Positions 1 to 6,722 of a DNA stretch of 9,987 nucleotides are shown piece after piece; the stretch's first letter is position 1; every line of letters starts with the position of its first letter. A model generated the notes under the pieces. It saw only the letters and a program-made list of their open reading frames with translations. It was not told where the DNA came from and made no database searches. Both the position numbers and the translations under genes were made by a program. The DNA comes from JAKAVK01 sp964419095 (GTDB taxonomy: Archaea > Micrarchaeota > Micrarchaeia > Micrarchaeales > CABMGC01): contig CAYQOG010000029.1 of the NCBI GenBank assembly GCA_964419095.1, forward strand, positions 1 through 9,987, written 5' to 3'.

Positions 1-132
1 TTAGAGGAAAGCGAGCGCATAAAGCTAAGCAAAAAGGCTAAAGCATCAATCGATAAAGGCCTAAAGGAATTAAAATCTGGAAAGTACACCAAATATAAGA
101 ACTTCGATGAATTCAAGAGGGCACTAGGATAA
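1..132 (+). CDS. RelB-like antitoxin, C-terminal part (5' end outside window)
   Basis: Frame 1 is open from the first base to TAA at 130-132 and gives 43 residues ending in FDEFKRALG. The visible part is short, lysine-rich and probably helical, followed by a segment (KYTKYKNFDEF) typical of the C-terminal tails with which small RelB/Phd-type antitoxins wrap around their toxin. The DNA-binding N-terminus lies outside the window. Its stop lies 14 bases before the ATG of a RelE-like toxin, the usual antitoxin-first order. In this family the antitoxin neutralises the toxin and, with it, represses the shared promoter. The family call rests mostly on the neighbour and on the tail composition. Bases 1-120 are about 37% G+C, lower than the genes downstream. 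Confidence 0.65.
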   Translation, partial: LEESERIKLSKKAKASIDKGLKELKSGKYTKYKNFDEFKRALG

Positions 133-136
133 AATC

Positions 137-140
137 GGTG
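137..140 (+). promoter_or_regulatory. Shine-Dalgarno GGTG for the toxin
   Basis: GGTG matches the anti-Shine-Dalgarno end of archaeal 16S rRNA and lies 6 nt before ATG 147. The GTG at 138 is therefore more likely part of the ribosome binding site than the start codon. Confidence 0.5.
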
Positions 141-146
141 CTTCTA

Positions 147-407
147 ATGCCGTACGCTCTAAAGACATCTAAAGGCGTGGAGAAAGAGATACTCTGGCTT
201 AAAAAGAGAGACCGTGAGACGCATAAAGAAATCTTCCGTAAGGTCGAAAGGATACTAAGCGATCCATACCATTTCAGCCATCCGTTAAGATCGGGTTACA
301 AAGGCTTGTGGGAAGTCCACATAAGGAATAAAGTACTCTACTATAAAATAGACGAAGCAACAAAGACCGTAGAGATCCTTACCCTGATAGATCATGATCT
401 CTTATAA
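147..407 (+). CDS. RelE/ParE-family toxin
   Basis: An 86-residue protein of normal RelE length. The order of motifs fits the archaeal RelE family: YALKTSKGVEKEI at the N-terminus, a charged helix (KKRDRETHKEIFRKVERIL, residues 19-37), DPYHF then PLRSGYKGLWEVHIR (residues 46-60), a strand with YYKID and a closing VEILTLIDHDLL. RelE toxins cleave mRNA on the ribosome during translation; ParE members of the same fold act on DNA gyrase. A basic residue at R60 (VHIR) is where the family usually keeps a conserved arginine. An in-frame GTG at 138 would add three residues, but it overlaps the GGTG ribosome binding site, so ATG 147 is preferred. The gene follows its antitoxin with a 14-nt gap. mRNA interferase is the likelier activity, but the sequence alone does not prove it. 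Confidence 0.8.
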   Translation: MPYALKTSKGVEKEILWLKKRDRETHKEIFRKVERILSDPYHFSHPLRSGYKGLWEVHIRNKVLYYKIDEATKTVEILTLIDHDLL

Positions 408-409
408 AT
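401..409 (+). promoter_or_regulatory. TATA box of the 451/496-2042 operon
   Basis: CTTATAAAT overlaps the end of the toxin gene. A start of transcription about 26 bp downstream (near 432) would give a leader of about 19 nt carrying the Shine-Dalgarno site at 440-447. This is inferred from spacing only. Confidence 0.4.
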
Positions 410-439
410 GCTAGAAAATTAACGCAAATTATTATGACT

Positions 440-447
440 GAGGTGAT
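440..447 (+). promoter_or_regulatory. Strong Shine-Dalgarno site GAGGTGAT
   Basis: GAGGTGAT is an eight-base match to the archaeal consensus GGAGGTGAT. No ATG, GTG or TTG lies in the right place and frame just downstream. The first in-frame codon at normal spacing is ATA at 451; the first canonical start is GTG at 496, 48 nt away and without its own site. The element therefore bears on the true start of the next gene. Confidence 0.65.
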
Positions 448-495
448 TGCATATCTATTCTTGACATATTCAAAGGGGCTAAGCCTGCGCCGCTG

Positions 496-1152
496 GTGAC
501 GATAACAAGCATAAACCTAAAGTTCATGGGCGAGATGCACAGCATAGGAGGCAAGGACGTCAATGAGCGTGTCTTCGAATTGAGCATCCCCTTTCAGAAT
601 AAAATAGGCAGCGACCTTCTGCCTGACATGCTCAAAGGCCCGAAGATGTCGCTTGCGAAGATAGAGGTCTCGCAGCCCTTTCAGCTCGTGGAATTCTCCC
701 CAAGGCTTCCTCTCGACATAGGCTTCATGGACAGAGTGACCTTCAAGCTCAGGATAAGGGCCCCTGACGTTACTTACGAGGGACCTTTGACAATAAACTT
801 CGGCAACGAGTCAAAGGAAGTGGTGGCAATCAGCATAGAGAAGATACTGCTAACGGGAAAGGGGCATACCGTCGAGCTGGAGGACTCCGCAATGGCCATG
901 GGCATGCAGAAGGGCCAGATCTTCAAGAAGAGCGTGCAGATGTACAAGGTATTCAGCTACGGCGATACCGTAAGGTCGATAGAGGTCTCAAAGCCCTTCG
1001 AGGTAGTCAATACGGAGCCCAAGACCCCATTCAGGCTCGATTCGAAGGACAGCTACATAGTCGGCATCTACATAAAGGCTCCCGATTTCAGCTATGCGGG
1101 CACTCTTGATATATTCTTCAAGCCGGATACAATTCCAGGAATGATCCAATGA
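496..1152 (+). CDS. Unrecognised protein with two tandem ~106-residue beta-rich units
   Basis: Family not recognised. From GTG 496 the protein has 218 residues, no signal peptide and no membrane segment, so it is probably cytoplasmic. It contains an internal duplication: residues 55-104 align without gaps to 161-210, with about 19 of 50 positions identical, including IEVS.PF, two prolines, APD, and Y.G.L.I.F. Matching also begins near residues 6 and 112, so the unit is about 106 residues. Alternating hydrophobic strands suggest two beta-sandwich domains. The reading frame is open upstream to 442, and a strong Shine-Dalgarno site at 440-447 argues that translation starts at about 451 (ATA), adding 15 residues beginning SILDIFKGAKPAP. 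The stop codon overlaps the next start (ATGA), so the two proteins are translationally coupled and probably work together. Confidence 0.85.
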   Translation: MTITSINLKFMGEMHSIGGKDVNERVFELSIPFQNKIGSDLLPDMLKGPKMSLAKIEVSQPFQLVEFSPRLPLDIGFMDRVTFKLRIRAPDVTYEGPLTINFGNESKEVVAISIEKILLTGKGHTVELEDSAMAMGMQKGQIFKKSVQMYKVFSYGDTVRSIEVSKPFEVVNTEPKTPFRLDSKDSYIVGIYIKAPDFSYAGTLDIFFKPDTIPGMIQ

Positions 1153-2042
1153 ACCTTATAGTTTCCGTGCCGCTCAACGAGGAGCTCGCGTCGCTCATAG
1201 GGAAGAAAGGCTCGGTGAACGGCACGACTTTCTTCAACAGGAAGATCGGCGATGACGTGATAGTGGCATTGTATCCCACCAACGCAACAGAGAAGCCTTA
1301 CGGTCTGGCCGAATCGATGCTTGTGTCCGACATAATAGTCATAAGCACAGCGGATATAGGAAAGGAATTCGGGGAGGCTCTGGTCGCAGCGTCGCTGCTG
1401 GACAAGAAGGTCCTCCTCACAAGCGATAACGACGTCAGCAAGTTCCTCGCGGGAGGCATTCTCAAGGATTACGAGATAGTGGGGAAGGAGGAGTTGATAG
1501 AAAAGATACTCGCGCATAAGGTAGACAAGAAGGATCCGACAGTCCGCGTCGACATAGACAAGGCGTTTCCGGTCAGCGGGATAGGCACCGTGACGCTTGG
1601 AGTGGTTATCTCTGGGATTGTCAAGGTTCATGACACGCTGCACCACAATTCAGGGAAGACCATAACGGTAAGGTCGATGCAGAGCCAGGACATAGACATC
1701 AAGGAGGCCCCGCCCGGGACAAGAGTCGGCATAGCGATCAAGGGAATGGAGCACGAGGAGATAGAGAAAGGAGACGTTTTCTCGTCTGTGAAGATATCTA
1801 ATGCAAAGAGGATCTACGCAACACTGGACATGAGCAAGATAGCAAACGAGAAGGTAGCCGAGAACATGCAATACCTGCTTGTCTCGAATTTCTCCCACAC
1901 GGACGCAAAGATAAAGTCTGGTGCGGAATCGGAACTTACTCTCGTAAAGCCGCTGGCGCTCCTGCCGGGCGACAAAATACTCCTTATAAGGGCGCAATCG
2001 CCGAGGATCTTCGCCTCAGGGACCATAAAAAGGGTGGAGTAA
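1149..2042 (+). CDS. EF-Tu/SelB-like protein lacking GTPase motifs
   Basis: A 297-residue protein. Residues about 133-213 look like the beta-barrel domain 2 of translational GTPases (VDIDKAFPVSGIGTVTLG, then VRSMQSQD, PPGTRVGIAIKG, and IEKGDVF). Residues about 222-297 look like a domain 3 barrel ending RIFASGTIKRVE. The N-terminal 130 residues occupy the place of the G domain but show no P-loop GxxxxGK[ST], no DxxG and no NKxD, so GTP binding is unlikely. In EF-Tu and SelB, domains 2 and 3 contact the aminoacyl end of tRNA and the ribosome; binding of tRNA or a ribosomal partner is an inference here. The start ATG overlaps the previous stop by four bases. A weak Shine-Dalgarno-like GGAATGAT precedes it. 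Annotation pipelines may call it an EF-Tu GTPase, which the missing motifs contradict. Confidence 0.85.
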   Translation: MNLIVSVPLNEELASLIGKKGSVNGTTFFNRKIGDDVIVALYPTNATEKPYGLAESMLVSDIIVISTADIGKEFGEALVAASLLDKKVLLTSDNDVSKFLAGGILKDYEIVGKEELIEKILAHKVDKKDPTVRVDIDKAFPVSGIGTVTLGVVISGIVKVHDTLHHNSGKTITVRSMQSQDIDIKEAPPGTRVGIAIKGMEHEEIEKGDVFSSVKISNAKRIYATLDMSKIANEKVAENMQYLLVSNFSHTDAKIKSGAESELTLVKPLALLPGDKILLIRAQSPRIFASGTIKRVE

Positions 2043-2044
2043 GG

Positions 2045-2602
2045 CTAGGAGTCCCACATCCCCCAGAACTGCTTCTTGAAATCCAGTATGGTCTTAGGGT
2101 CGTATGCCACTTCCATGTGCTCTACGTTGCCGTGCATGCCCTTGTAAGTGAGGTTCGCCGAGCCGCTTATCGCCATCCTTTCAGAGATGTACATCTTCGC
2201 GTGCACAAAGCTCCTCGGAACCTTGAGCTTTATCCTGTTTCCCGAGAAAATCCTGAATACGGCCATCCTTGCAAGCACGACAACCGCAGCCAGGACCGCA
2301 ATCTGGAATGTGAGCAATGAGAGCACGAAGAGTATCCAGCAGATGAAGATCACAATTACGATGAATATGGCGACTCCCATCGGAGATCCCCGCGACCGGA
2401 GTATCCTTCGCGCCTTTGCATCAAGGGAAGAGGAGATGATATAGAAGCGCTTTCTGTGCGCATACCTTCTTATCAAGGCTGCATAATATGCATCTATGTA
2501 AGGGGATACGATGTATATCTCCCTGCCTTTTGCAAGCAGCCGCTCCACCTCCCGGTAGCTACCCCTGCCGCTGCTGTAACTCTTTCCTCTCCAGAAGGGC
2601 AT
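2045..2602 (-). CDS. Membrane-bound phospholipase-D-like (HKD) protein
   Basis: A 185-residue protein from ATG 2602. Residues 15-61 form the first half of a PLD fold (YREVERLLAKGREIYIVSPY, then FYIISSSLD). One HKD motif follows: H134-x-K136, then GSAN at 147-150 and the usual downstream VEHMEV. A single HKD copy implies a dimer, as in the Nuc/bacterial PLD nucleases. Residues about 76-117 between the two halves are strongly hydrophobic with only a short turn, so two membrane helices seem to be inserted into the catalytic domain. Substrate unknown: DNA, RNA or phospholipid are all possible. The frame is open upstream to 2704, but that extension runs into the divergent gene; ATG 2602 lies about 26 bp from a TATA box, fitting a leaderless mRNA. 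It ends 2 bp from the convergent EF-Tu-like gene. Confidence 0.8.
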   Translation of the reverse strand: MPFWRGKSYSSGRGSYREVERLLAKGREIYIVSPYIDAYYAALIRRYAHRKRFYIISSSLDAKARRILRSRGSPMGVAIFIVIVIFICWILFVLSLLTFQIAVLAAVVVLARMAVFRIFSGNRIKLKVPRSFVHAKMYISERMAISGSANLTYKGMHGNVEHMEVAYDPKTILDFKKQFWGMWDS

Positions 2603-2620
2603 GGTTAATAAACAGAGTGT

Positions 2621-2633
2621 AAAAATATAAATT
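2621..2633. promoter_or_regulatory. Shared bidirectional TATA element
   Basis: AAAAATATAAATT is an AT-rich, nearly symmetric box at the midpoint between the divergent starts ATG 2602 (minus) and ATG 2655 (plus). It lies about 26 bp from each, the archaeal TATA-to-start distance for leaderless transcripts in both directions. Confidence 0.5.
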
Positions 2634-2654
2634 GACCAATCATAAGTGGAATAC

Positions 2655-3608
2655 ATGAATAATACCGATGGACAGAAACTGCGCATGGAGAGGCACTTCT
2701 TCAAGGAGGAAATACTCCACTACAATCTTTACAGGGCCCTTGCAAAGGCCGAGAAGAACCAGAAGCTCAAGAAGCTGCTGCAGGAGCTCGTGGTTGAAGA
2801 AGAGAAGCACATGGATGCATGGAGAAGCGCAATCATGGAGCATCAGGAGGAAGAGCCGACGGCCCCCGCGACCATGGGCATGCAGGTACTCTTCTTCAGG
2901 CTCATGCGCTCCGCCTTCGGCGCCGCGTTCGTGACCCGCCTCCTTGAGAATGACGAGAAAAAAGCCCTTGCCGAGTATGCGGAGTCAATAAAGCACATAA
3001 GGTTCTCGGTGAAGGAGAAGGCGGTGGTAAACAAGATCATCGGCGACGAGCAGATGCACGAGGACGAGCTTGCAAATGAGATGCGCATCTATGAGGGCGA
3101 GGCAAATTACATACGATCGGTGGTATACGGGCTGAACGACGGCCTTGTCGAGCTTCTAGGCGTCGTAGTCGGGCTTGCAGTGATCGCGACATCCCCCCTT
3201 GTCGTAGTAATTGGAGGTTTGGTGGTTGGGATATCCGGTACGCTCTCGATGGGCGGCGGAGCATACCTCTCCTCAAAGGCCGAGGCCCTCTCAAGGGGAA
3301 GGAGGATAAGGAGCGTCGAGAGGCTGCATCCCGGAAAGGAGGCGCTCTACACCGGCGCATACTACTTCATCGGCGCATTGATCTCGATACTTCCGTTCAT
3401 CTTCGGGCTCGAGGGAGTCGCAGGGATAGCCGCATCGATAATACTTGTGGTGATAGCGCTGACCATAGCCTCGATAGTCATAGCCGTGGTAAGCTCCACC
3501 AGCGTAAAGAAGAGGATAGCCGAAATGCTGGCCATATCTTTGTCGGTTGCATTCGTTACCATAGTCCTCGGATACGTAATAAGGACGGTATTCGGCATAA
3601 CCATATAA
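2655..3608 (+). CDS. Ferritin-like/VIT1 (CCC1) fusion iron transporter
   Basis: A 317-residue fusion. Residues about 5-145 form a ferritin-like (erythrin) four-helix domain with candidate diiron ligands: E18/E19 in KEEILHY, E49xxH52, a glutamate near 108-110, and E132xxH135. Residues about 155-317 are a VIT1/CCC1 transporter domain beginning with the family signature GLNDGLVELLGVVVGLA, with about five membrane helices (roughly 163-180, 181-205, 232-252, 254-280, 291-313) and a charged cytoplasmic loop between helices 2 and 3. This architecture is known from Er-VIT1/MbfA proteins, where the ferritin-like domain senses or feeds Fe(II) to the membrane domain, which exports or sequesters iron, sometimes manganese. 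The start chosen is ATG 2655, about 26 bp from a TATA box; GTG 2646 would add three residues. No Shine-Dalgarno site is seen, consistent with a leaderless mRNA. Confidence 0.93.
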   Translation: MNNTDGQKLRMERHFFKEEILHYNLYRALAKAEKNQKLKKLLQELVVEEEKHMDAWRSAIMEHQEEEPTAPATMGMQVLFFRLMRSAFGAAFVTRLLENDEKKALAEYAESIKHIRFSVKEKAVVNKIIGDEQMHEDELANEMRIYEGEANYIRSVVYGLNDGLVELLGVVVGLAVIATSPLVVVIGGLVVGISGTLSMGGGAYLSSKAEALSRGRRIRSVERLHPGKEALYTGAYYFIGALISILPFIFGLEGVAGIAASIILVVIALTIASIVIAVVSSTSVKKRIAEMLAISLSVAFVTIVLGYVIRTVFGITI

Positions 3609-3634
3609 CCGAGTGATGAAGTTTGGAGTATAGC

Positions 3635-3643
3635 CATATATAC
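3635..3643 (+). promoter_or_regulatory. TATA box for gene 3666
   Basis: CATATATAC is centred about 27 bp before ATG 3666, with no Shine-Dalgarno site between. This spacing indicates a leaderless transcript and supports the chosen start. Confidence 0.5.
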
Positions 3644-3665
3644 TTCTTGACGCGACAATCATACC

Positions 3666-4127
3666 ATGAGACTTGCAATAATTGGGATTATAGCAGTAGC
3701 CCTAATCGCCGCAGCAGGCGCCTTTGTGCTGACAATGCATTCAAATTCAAACGCATCAGCGACAACATCCGTATCAAGCGGATTCACCCAGACTACTGCG
3801 CCCGCACAGAACAGCACTAACGCATCAAAGGTTCTGTTTTCAAGCACGCAATACGCTCCCTACTCGTATCTTGTGTATCCGGGTCCGCTCTCATCCCAGT
3901 CTAGGGTCGCGTTGGCGGGGTTCAACCTCACCGCAGCGCAGCTCAAGAACGGCACCGCAAACGTCACAATAAGGGCAATTGGAGGGCAGTTGCAATACGT
4001 CCTGATCAAGCCAGACTACAAGCTCTACGTCATAGAAACGACCTTCGGCGATGACGGAAGAAATTTCGATTCGTCTTATGGCGATGACGGATTCGTGCTT
4101 GTTGATCCCAACGGTTACGTTGCCTAA
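3666..4127 (+). CDS. Small membrane-anchored extracytoplasmic protein, unrecognised
   Basis: Family not recognised. The 153-residue protein starts with one hydrophobic segment (residues 4-23, preceded by MRL), an uncleaved anchor or signal peptide. A low-complexity Ser/Thr/Asn/Ala linker follows (about 24-56). A compact domain of about 95 residues (59-153) comes next, with strands such as TIRAIGG, YVLIKPDYKLYVIETT, and a closing VLVDPNGYVA. Six N-x-S/T sequons suggest the outside face and archaeal N-glycosylation. Two GDDG motifs, at 128-131 and 139-142, sit 11 residues apart near the C-terminus; their acidic residues could bind a metal such as calcium, which is an inference. The gene follows the iron transporter but has its own TATA box, so a shared role is not shown. 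Its stop overlaps the tail of the convergent DHH gene (4124-4127). Confidence 0.8.
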   Translation: MRLAIIGIIAVALIAAAGAFVLTMHSNSNASATTSVSSGFTQTTAPAQNSTNASKVLFSSTQYAPYSYLVYPGPLSSQSRVALAGFNLTAAQLKNGTANVTIRAIGGQLQYVLIKPDYKLYVIETTFGDDGRNFDSSYGDDGFVLVDPNGYVA

Positions 4128-5575
4128 ACTGCCGCTTGCCCGCCCGAGTTTATCCTCTCTCTCGATAGCTGTTTCTTAAGGAGCGAAACAACCTCCCTAA
4201 CGACCTTATCCTTCTCCATCTTGTCCGCGAGCTTTATCCCTGAAGCGGAAATATGCCCGCCGCCGGCTTCCACCAGCTCGCCGAAGCTCTCCTTTATCCC
4301 CGCGATAATGTGTATCAGGTTTACGCGGTCCGAAAGGTCCTTCGACACCCTCACGGATATGTACTTCCCGGAATGGACCATCACTATCGCAGGCTCCCCC
4401 TTTGTCTCGACTATCTTGTCAAGGAGCTTCGAGGAGAATCTCCCGGGCAGCGGATACTTCGACTGCTCGTCCCTCATTCCCTCGAAATCCAGCACGTATA
4501 TGTATGCGCCTTCGCCCTTGTAGCGCTTCATGGACCTGAGCGCAGCGGCTGTGACATCGCTAAGCCTTGTCTTTGCGAATCCGAGCAGCTCGGCCATCTT
4601 CGCATTGTCGCCTGCCAGCTTCTCTATTTCCATCGGCGTTACATTTGTGGTTGCAGCTCCGAATGCAACCTTCGCATCGCTTGTGAGAAGGTCAAGAAGA
4701 AGAGAAAGCTCTACGCCAGGCTCATCCTGCCTTGCATAATCGCTGCAGTCTCCGCATAGAGAGGCGTTCTCTATCTCCTTGGTATCGAATCTGGAGAATG
4801 TCTTTGAGAAGACGCATGCAAGGAAGCCCGCAGCGTAATTCGAATCCGCGCCGAAATTCCACGGGTTCACATAATTATCAAGGGAGAGCCCCTTGAAACC
4901 TTCGACGATTGGATGGTGGTCAAGCCATATTATGTCGAATTTGTCCCTGACTCTCTCCATGCCGTTGTTGCTCTCCAGCGAGGTGCCGAAGTCAATTATC
5001 ACGAGCAGCGGCTTCTCTATTGAGGAATAGCTGCCTGCGATCATCGTATCCGTATTCGCGTCATAAGTCGTATAAGAAACGTTCTGGTGCATGATCCACG
5101 TTATGTTGTGCTTGTATTCCAATTCCTTTTTCCTCCCCGCCAGCTCGTTTATCGACTTATAGAGCCCATACGCACCGCTGGATCCATCGGCGTCGTTGTG
5201 GAACCTGACTATCACAGGTGCAGCGCAGGCAAGCTTCCTCACAAGGAGCTCCTCGCATACTTGAAGTTTTTCCCACATCTTTGCTGTTGCATTGTCCACT
5301 TTCCCGTTGCCAGTGAGATATGCCTTCTTGTTTAGAACAGAGTGCGCAAGCCTCGATGCGCGCTCGGAGACGCCCTGCAGGGCGGAGCCATTTTCCTCGA
5401 TCTCGGCGCTCTGTATCATTTCCCCCGAATCATTGGTCATTATCGCCTCCCCTGCCTTGAGCGCTATTGCGCTTTTCATCTCCCTGACAGCGCCGTCGTC
5501 ATCCCCGATAATGTAGTACCTGGAGTCCTCCCGTCCCTGGTTCTTTACGCTTGCTATTATGCCTTTCAAGTTCAC
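4124..5575 (-). CDS. DHH/DHHA1-family phosphoesterase (RecJ-like)
   Basis: A 483-residue protein. The DHH catalytic motifs are present in order: HNDADGSSG (residues 126-134, motif I with D128 and D130), LLVIIDFGTS (D195, motif II), WLDHHPI (D219-H220-H221, motif III) and CGDCSD (274-279, motif IV region). The C-terminal DHHA1 domain carries GGGH (438-441) in EAGGGHISASGI. The family comprises Mn-dependent phosphodiesterases that degrade single-stranded DNA (RecJ, archaeal GAN), very short RNA (NrnA), or cyclic dinucleotides (GdpP). The N-terminal ~115 residues match none I recognise and could set the substrate. There is no signal peptide, so it is cytoplasmic. It is the last gene of an operon with the cysteine-repeat protein and the KaiC-like ATPase. 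The start is GTG 5575, the first start after an in-frame stop; TTG 5569 is an alternative. Exact substrate undetermined. Confidence 0.88.
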   Translation of the reverse strand: MNLKGIIASVKNQGREDSRYYIIGDDDGAVREMKSAIALKAGEAIMTNDSGEMIQSAEIEENGSALQGVSERASRLAHSVLNKKAYLTGNGKVDNATAKMWEKLQVCEELLVRKLACAAPVIVRFHNDADGSSGAYGLYKSINELAGRKKELEYKHNITWIMHQNVSYTTYDANTDTMIAGSYSSIEKPLLVIIDFGTSLESNNGMERVRDKFDIIWLDHHPIVEGFKGLSLDNYVNPWNFGADSNYAAGFLACVFSKTFSRFDTKEIENASLCGDCSDYARQDEPGVELSLLLDLLTSDAKVAFGAATTNVTPMEIEKLAGDNAKMAELLGFAKTRLSDVTAAALRSMKRYKGEGAYIYVLDFEGMRDEQSKYPLPGRFSSKLLDKIVETKGEPAIVMVHSGKYISVRVSKDLSDRVNLIHIIAGIKESFGELVEAGGGHISASGIKLADKMEKDKVVREVVSLLKKQLSRERINSGGQAAV

Positions 5576-5583
5576 ATCTCATT

Positions 5584-6708
5584 TCAGGGATAGGTTGCCG
5601 TGCCGTTCGCCGCTGCGGTCGAATTGAAGTAGGCGTTTTGCAGGCAGGCGTTGTATACCGTATAATTCTTTATGTAGCCGCAGTAGGTCGAGTTGGTGAA
5701 CCGGCTTGCGAAGGAGGTATAGCACTCATAGGAATAGTTCAGCTGGAGCGTGCCGCAGAGGCTGACGTTCTTCGTGTCCAGGGCCTCTATGGTCCTTATC
5801 ACCGATACGCAGGATGTCTGGTTCTGCTGCGATGTCTGCGTTGAGCATGTGTCCAGCAGCTGCGTGTAGTTTATCGAGTTTGCTGTTGAGTTCGCCTGCC
5901 TGCTCTGCGAGTTTATCGCATAGCACGAGCTTCCGAGGGTCGAATTGGATATGGTTGCGCATGCGCTCGAGTTGCCGTATTCCGCAGCATAGGAGAGGTA
6001 GCACAGGTCATGCGCGCTGAACTGCGCCGCCGCCGGCGAGAATGCCATCAATGCTATGTATCCGCTCAGGTTCGAGGCTACCTTGCCGTAGTTGAACGCG
6101 CCCGAGTCCACGAGCACCGTGGAAGTTATATTCTCATCCAAGCTAGGCGTCACTGCGGAGCAGTAGGAGAGGTTCTTAAGCCGCAGCGCGTCGCCGAATG
6201 ATATCGACGACGAGCATACTCCCCGCCCGAACGGGCTTCCGAGAGTCAAGCAGAGCGTTGAGTTGTGGTCCTTCAGCGCCATGGTCTCCAGGCACGACTG
6301 CTCGCTGGTCCCTGAGAGCGCATAGCAGTCGCTGAACCTGTCTGTTGCGTTTGCCACGAAGTCGACGCACTGTGCGGATGAATTGGCATCTGTGATCTTT
6401 GTGCACATGGTCTGGTTGTCCCCCGCCTCGGCTATGGTGAAATAGCATGAATTGGCATCATAGTTGGTGAGGTTGGCGCAGAGCGATGCGTTTTTCGACG
6501 AGAGCGCAAGTGTGTATAGGCACTGCTCCTTATTCGCTGAGACGAGTGCGTGCATGCAGTTCTGCAGCGGAGTGCCGCGCGGCACAAGCACAAATACCAC
6601 TGCAGCCGCTATGATTATCCAAATGGCTGCAAAGGCGAGGAGCTTTATGTGCTCGTCCATCTCTGCAACGCTCGGTTGCGGTGCCTGGACCCGTGTCTTC
6701 TTGTCCAT
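5584..6708 (-). CDS. Membrane-anchored cysteine-repeat surface protein
   Basis: Family not recognised. The 374-residue protein has a short basic cytoplasmic N-terminus, one membrane helix (about 22-43) and a ~330-residue outer domain. That domain contains exactly 20 cysteines, all after the membrane helix, in a regular alternation: most consecutive spacings are 11 or 12 residues, then 14, giving a ~25-26-residue repeat. Some repeats appear to have lost a pair (gap 183-236). It also has 20 N-x-S/T sequons, many 1-2 residues before a cysteine (NASLC, NQTMC, NSTLC, NVSLC, NSTYC). The likely fold is a disulfide-stapled array of helical hairpins, heavily glycosylated; this is inferred from spacing. 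It lies 14 bp after the KaiC-like gene and 8 bp before the DHH gene, so the three are probably co-transcribed. ATG 6708 is the only sensible start. Function unknown: adhesion, cell-surface structure and receptor roles are all open. Confidence 0.88.
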   Translation of the reverse strand: MDKKTRVQAPQPSVAEMDEHIKLLAFAAIWIIIAAAVVFVLVPRGTPLQNCMHALVSANKEQCLYTLALSSKNASLCANLTNYDANSCYFTIAEAGDNQTMCTKITDANSSAQCVDFVANATDRFSDCYALSGTSEQSCLETMALKDHNSTLCLTLGSPFGRGVCSSSISFGDALRLKNLSYCSAVTPSLDENITSTVLVDSGAFNYGKVASNLSGYIALMAFSPAAAQFSAHDLCYLSYAAEYGNSSACATISNSTLGSSCYAINSQSRQANSTANSINYTQLLDTCSTQTSQQNQTSCVSVIRTIEALDTKNVSLCGTLQLNYSYECYTSFASRFTNSTYCGYIKNYTVYNACLQNAYFNSTAAANGTATYP

Positions 6709-6722
6709 CTTATCAATTCAAT

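Noticed and set aside
1092..1646. Minus-strand open frame of 184 codons
   Set aside because: It lies opposite the clear EF-Tu-like gene and its protein is a low-plausibility mix rich in Arg, His, Tyr and Cys, as expected for an antisense shadow.
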